From Hyphomicrobiales bacterium (GTDB lineage: Bacteria > Pseudomonadota > Alphaproteobacteria > Rhizobiales > Xanthobacteraceae), in contig PLTE01000051.1 in assembly GCA_003164375.1 (NCBI GenBank), positions 2,287 to 11,057 of the forward strand: a stretch of DNA of 8,771 bases, read 5' to 3'. Position numbers and translations under genes: made by a program. Below the pieces are notes generated by a model that had not been told where the DNA came from, ran no database searches, and saw only the letters and a program-made list of their open reading frames with translations. Shown here in pieces: positions 6,224 through 8,771 of this stretch; within the stretch, counting starts at the first letter, position 1, and each line of letters begins with the position of its first letter.

Positions 6224-7455
6224 CCGACGCCTCCCTGCCGGCGCGGGCCGCGCCGCGCCCCTTCGCCTATGGAAGGCTGGTCGATCTTTTCTTCTTCCTG
6301 ACGATCTGTTCGGGCTCGGTCGTGTTCATCGAGCCGTCGCCCTATGACTTTCTCATCCTCGTCACCATCGGCCTGTGGGCGCTCGGCGGCTTTACGATCC
6401 ACCGCGCTGTCCTGCCGCTGGTCACGCTGCTGTCGCTCTGGGCCTTTGGCGGCTTTCTGGCGCTGATCCCCTATTGGAACGAGGAAGACCCCGTTGTCTT
6501 CATGTTCCACACCGCCTTCATCGTCACCACCGGCATTTTCTACGCTGTGTTCCTGTCGCAGAAGACGGCGACGCGGCTCGAATTGCTGCTGGTCGGCTAT
6601 AGTGCGAGCTGCGTGCTCGCCGCCGCTATCGCGGTCACCTCCTGGATGGGCGTTTTCGGCTCCGGCGAAGACTGGATCAGGGACGGTCGCGCCATGGCGC
6701 CGTTCAAGGACCCCAATGTTCTCGGCTCCTATCTCGTCACCTCGGTCATCTATCTCGTGCAGCGCCTGCTGCTCGGGCGGATGCGGCATCTCTGGCTGGT
6801 CCTGCCGAGCCTGGCGCTGATCGTCGCGGCGCTGTTCCTGTCGTTTTCGCGCGGCTCCTGGGCGGCGACCATCGTCTCGCTGACCATGATCGTCGGCTTT
6901 CTCATTTTCACCGCCGACACGCGGCAAATGCGGTTGCGCGTGCTGGCCGGGTCATTGGTGGTGTTGATCGTGGCGTCGACGGCGTTGGCCGGAGCGCTGT
7001 CCGTGCCTAGCCTGCGCGAGTTCTTCTTCCAGCGCGCGGCGGTGACGCAGGATTACGACGACGGCCCCAACGGCCGTTTCGGCAATCAGATGCGCTCGAT
7101 TCCGATGCTGCTCGACCGTCCCCTGGGTTTCGGGCCGCTGCGCTTCCGCCTGACCTTCGATCTCGATCCGCATAATTCCTATATCAACGCCTTCGCCTCC
7201 AACGGCTGGCTTGGCGGTTTCTCCTATTTATTGCTGGTGCTTTCGACCTGCTTTGTCGGCTTTCGCCAATGCGTGACGCGCCACCCCTGGCGGCGCGACG
7301 CGCAGGTGCTGTTCGCAGCGACTTTCGTGTTCTTCCTGCAAGGCCTGCAGATCGACCTCGACCACTGGCGCTTCTATTACGTCTCGCTCGGCGCCGTCTG
7401 GGGCATAGAGGCGGCGCGCCGCCGATGGATCGCGGTGGGCCGGCCGGCGGCGTGA
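6220..7455 (+). CDS. Wzy-type polysaccharide polymerase / O-antigen ligase family protein
   Basis: Integral inner-membrane protein of the Wzy_C/O-antigen ligase superfamily; in this context most likely the polymerase that joins lipid-linked repeat units in the periplasm. The 411-residue product is strongly hydrophobic, with roughly ten to eleven predicted membrane segments starting at about residue 20 (LVDLFFFLTICSG). The family region contains FLSFSRGSW (Arg211) and, after a large periplasmic loop (about 260-325), the motif DPHNSYINAFASNGWLGG with His318, the arrangement expected of this superfamily. The loop is basic (RFGNQMRSIPMLLDRP), as in periplasmic loops that bind the acidic lipid carrier. 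Start ATG 6220 overlaps the glycosyltransferase stop. It is the last recognisable gene of the polysaccharide unit. Polymerase and ligase cannot be separated by sequence alone; the co-polymerase and OPX genes nearby favour polymerase. Confidence 0.88.
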   Translation: MTDASLPARAAPRPFAYGRLVDLFFFLTICSGSVVFIEPSPYDFLILVTIGLWALGGFTIHRAVLPLVTLLSLWAFGGFLALIPYWNEEDPVVFMFHTAFIVTTGIFYAVFLSQKTATRLELLLVGYSASCVLAAAIAVTSWMGVFGSGEDWIRDGRAMAPFKDPNVLGSYLVTSVIYLVQRLLLGRMRHLWLVLPSLALIVAALFLSFSRGSWAATIVSLTMIVGFLIFTADTRQMRLRVLAGSLVVLIVASTALAGALSVPSLREFFFQRAAVTQDYDDGPNGRFGNQMRSIPMLLDRPLGFGPLRFRLTFDLDPHNSYINAFASNGWLGGFSYLLLVLSTCFVGFRQCVTRHPWRRDAQVLFAATFVFFLQGLQIDLDHWRFYYVSLGAVWGIEAARRRWIAVGRPAA

Positions 7456-7685
7456 GGGGGGAGGGGGAGAATCTTGTGTCGCGCCGTTTGGTTGAAGTGT
7501 GGCAGTTGATTCCCGCCAGGGCGATGGCCGCAATCGGCGGGAAGCGGAAGGCCACGAATGCAACCAGCAAGGGCGGGTTCGCGCGACAGAAGCTGTCGTT
7601 CATCATGAAACCAACTGTTCCGTGCATAGGACAAAAAATGCGTTTCGAAACTCACGAATATTGAGAATCGAGGCTGATAGGCTCT
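7456..7685. other. Hairpin-rich spacer between polysaccharide locus and Nmad genes
   Basis: No recognisable gene. It starts with a purine-rich GGGGGGAGGGGGAG run right after the polymerase stop. Inverted repeats: TTCCCGCC (7510-7517) with GGCGGGAA (7536-7543), and CGACAG-AAG-CTGTCG (7584-7598). Either could mark the 3' end of the polymerase mRNA, but neither has a T-tract. A GTG-initiated 62-codon ORF (7476-7664, plus strand) has a purine-rich stretch upstream but resembles nothing I know. GC content falls across the spacer, so it probably contains the junction of the two regions. Confidence 0.5.
7632..7655 (-). terminator. Possible weak terminator of the Nmad genes
   Basis: On the minus strand, about 30 bp past the Nmad3-like stop, GTG-A-GTTTCGAAAC-G-CAT is a self-complementary stretch with one mismatch, followed by a run of six T. 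The stem is AT-rich and leaves only a TCGA loop, so termination would be weak. The position and T-run fit the end of this transcript. Confidence 0.35.
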
Positions 7686-8396
7686 TCAAGCTAGCCCGCG
7701 CACAAAACTTGCCGCACCCGCGATATGTTCGTTAGCTACCCATCGCGTCGGACTTCGTTGGAAACTTAGCTTTCCATCGAAAGTCCCAAAAATTTTCTGC
7801 ATCTGAGGGGAGAGCACCTTAAGCGGCTTTCCCGCTCGGTCTTGGCCTAGGACGCTGATTTTCACAGCCTTCGTCAACAATCGGCTACCGGAACCACCCT
7901 TGACCAACACCAAACGTTCCCGCTGCCTAAGAAAAACTGATTCATGACGCACGTGGAAATTGCCGCCGCATGCACTGATTTGTTCTTCGGTCAGATCACG
8001 CGCAATGCCGGCAAAAGCGACCTCAAAATAACCGACAAGGTAGAGCCCTTGCGGCAAATCGCAGTGGTATCCACGCAGTCCGGCATAAAACACGAGTAAG
8101 TCACCCGCTGCCAAGCGGCGCAATCCGGCTTTTGGCGATGTGGGGTCACCGTAGGTAAAAGAAGTGAATTCGGGATCGACGTGCATGCTTTCAACACGCA
8201 TCGCAGCCTGTCGCCCCAACGGGAAGTAGTCGGAAAATGGCTTGCCATCGCGCGCCATGTAGTTGCCGTAAGTCCGCTCGTCGAGCCCAGACGAATCGGG
8301 AATAGGCACAAATTCAAACGCTCCATCAGCGAACAGCGGGCTATCGATGCCGCCCGACCCCGAGTCGATGCCGACACGTAACATTGCCATCTTCAA
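7686..8396 (-). CDS. Nmad3-like protein (nucleotide modification associated domain 3)
   Basis: The 236-residue product matches, from memory of the family, the Nmad3 domain proposed by Aravind and colleagues to act in DNA base modification systems of phages and bacteria; its biochemical activity is not established. Diagnostic stretches are MLRVGIDSGSGGIDSPLF at the N-terminus, FEFVPIPD, DERTYGNYM, DPEFTSFTYGDP, LRRLAAGDLLVFYAGLRG and GLYLVGYFEVAF, an alternating strand pattern of a compact alpha/beta domain. No signal peptide or membrane segment, so cytoplasmic. The start is TTG at 8396: it overlaps the upstream stop as TTGA, has AGGAG nine bases upstream, and gives the N-terminus MKMAMLRVGID that family members show. 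ATGs at 8390 and 8384 are alternatives with poorer spacing. GC is lower than in the polysaccharide genes (30 of 60 bases at 7921-7980, against 39 of 60 at 4021-4080), suggesting acquisition by transfer. It is convergent with the polymerase gene. Confidence 0.78.
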   Translation of the reverse strand: MKMAMLRVGIDSGSGGIDSPLFADGAFEFVPIPDSSGLDERTYGNYMARDGKPFSDYFPLGRQAAMRVESMHVDPEFTSFTYGDPTSPKAGLRRLAAGDLLVFYAGLRGYHCDLPQGLYLVGYFEVAFAGIARDLTEEQISACGGNFHVRHESVFLRQRERLVLVKGGSGSRLLTKAVKISVLGQDRAGKPLKVLSPQMQKIFGTFDGKLSFQRSPTRWVANEHIAGAASFVRGLA

Positions 8397-8771
8397 GAGC
8401 AGCCACTCCTACGATTCTTCGGAAGTGAGCCCGGCATTGGCCGAACGTCGCCACAACTCTGGTTCGGTGTCTGTATCGAAACCTCGGAAATCAAATCGGT
8501 GAGCATTGTGTCCGTTTCGCTCGCGTGATCTGCCATGTCACGTGGTGTTCCATGGATGCCGGGTTGATATTTCGCCTCCAACCACTGCACGAATTGATCG
8601 GCTAATTCACTTTTATCGTGGACACTTTGACCACGGCAGATGACACCTCCTAAATCCCGAGGGATCGGAACACGCTTGCTCCCAAAATAGTAAAAATGCT
8701 CGGCTACGAAAACAGGCCTACCCATAAGGTCGGTGCCAACATCTTGCACGAAGCAGGCACGGGTATTATGA
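8393..8771 (-). CDS. Nmad2-like protein, C-terminal part (runs off right edge)
   Basis: The frame is open to the right edge without a stop, so this is the C-terminal 125 or so residues of a longer protein; the GTG at 8749 is internal, not the start. The visible sequence includes RPVFVAEHFYYFGSKRVPIP followed by a Gly/His region (GGVICRGQSVHDKSEL) and FVQWLEAKYQPGIHGTPRDM. The FYYFG-x-x-x-VPIP block and the later F-WL-x-x-x-PG helix are what I associate with Nmad2, another domain proposed to take part in DNA modification; no enzymatic role has been proven to my knowledge. The last 45 or so residues are polar and look like a disordered tail. The stop TGA overlaps the TTG start of the Nmad3-like gene, so the two are translationally coupled. 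GC is low (28 of 60 bases at 8581-8640). Confidence 0.68.
   Translation of the reverse strand, partial: HNTRACFVQDVGTDLMGRPVFVAEHFYYFGSKRVPIPRDLGGVICRGQSVHDKSELADQFVQWLEAKYQPGIHGTPRDMADHASETDTMLTDLISEVSIQTPNQSCGDVRPMPGSLPKNRRSGCS

Noticed and set aside
6187..6927. 246-codon minus-strand frame opposite the polymerase
   Set aside because: Extremely charged, Asp/Glu/Gln/Arg-rich product, as expected when hydrophobic membrane-protein codons are read backwards.
8393..8749. GTG at 8749 as the start of the Nmad2-like gene
   Set aside because: The frame stays open to the window edge and the product is only the C-terminal part of the expected domain, so the start lies outside.
1..8771. CRISPR arrays, tRNA or rRNA genes, insertion sequences
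   Set aside because: No regularly spaced repeats, no tRNA cloverleaf or rRNA signature and no transposase were seen on either strand. Short imperfect tRNA-like folds cannot be excluded by eye.

Overview
The window comes from a GC-rich bacterium, most likely an alphaproteobacterium of the Hyphomicrobiales (Rhizobiales) type. This is inferred from the strong G/C bias at third codon positions and from the ExoP/GumB/GumD-like form of the polysaccharide proteins; no rRNA or other marker gene is present to fix the taxon. Most of the window (about 300-7455) is an exopolysaccharide assembly locus of the Wzx/Wzy type. It is flanked on the left by the 5' part of a glutathione peroxidase gene. On the right, beyond a clear drop in GC content, lie two overlapping genes that resemble the Nmad2 and Nmad3 'nucleotide modification associated' families.

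Layout: (1) 1-211, minus strand, start of a Cys-type glutathione peroxidase whose ribosome binding site lies inside a 7-bp hairpin. (2) 298-2589, minus strand, a polysaccharide co-polymerase (Wzz/ExoP/GumC-like) with an intact periplasmic part but a cytoplasmic BY-kinase domain that has lost its ATP-binding motifs. (3) 2590-2744, AT-rich divergent promoter region. (4) 2745-3308, plus strand, a short outer-membrane export lipoprotein (OPX, GumB-like), closed by a strong intrinsic terminator at 3339-3366. (5) 3367-3560, leader region of the next unit, with a well-placed Shine-Dalgarno and a 34-codon ORF, or alternatively regulatory DNA. (6) 3561-7455, plus strand, three genes: initiating sugar-phosphate transferase, family 4 glycosyltransferase, and Wzy-type polymerase/ligase, the last two overlapping by ATGA. 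(7) 7456-7685, a hairpin-rich spacer. (8) 7686-8771, minus strand, the Nmad3-like gene and the truncated Nmad2-like gene upstream of it, overlapping and translationally coupled.

How the parts work together: the transferase loads the first sugar-phosphate on undecaprenyl phosphate, the glycosyltransferase extends the repeat unit, Wzy polymerises it in the periplasm, the co-polymerase controls length and couples to export, and the OPX lipoprotein takes the chain through the outer membrane. A flippase (Wzx), further glycosyltransferases and an outer-membrane porin partner are not in the window. The compact gene set resembles loci for polar adhesins (unipolar polysaccharide/holdfast) of Hyphomicrobiales, which is an inference. 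The Nmad pair is probably part of a horizontally acquired DNA-modification or phage-defence module extending beyond the right edge, and it is the least described part of the window.
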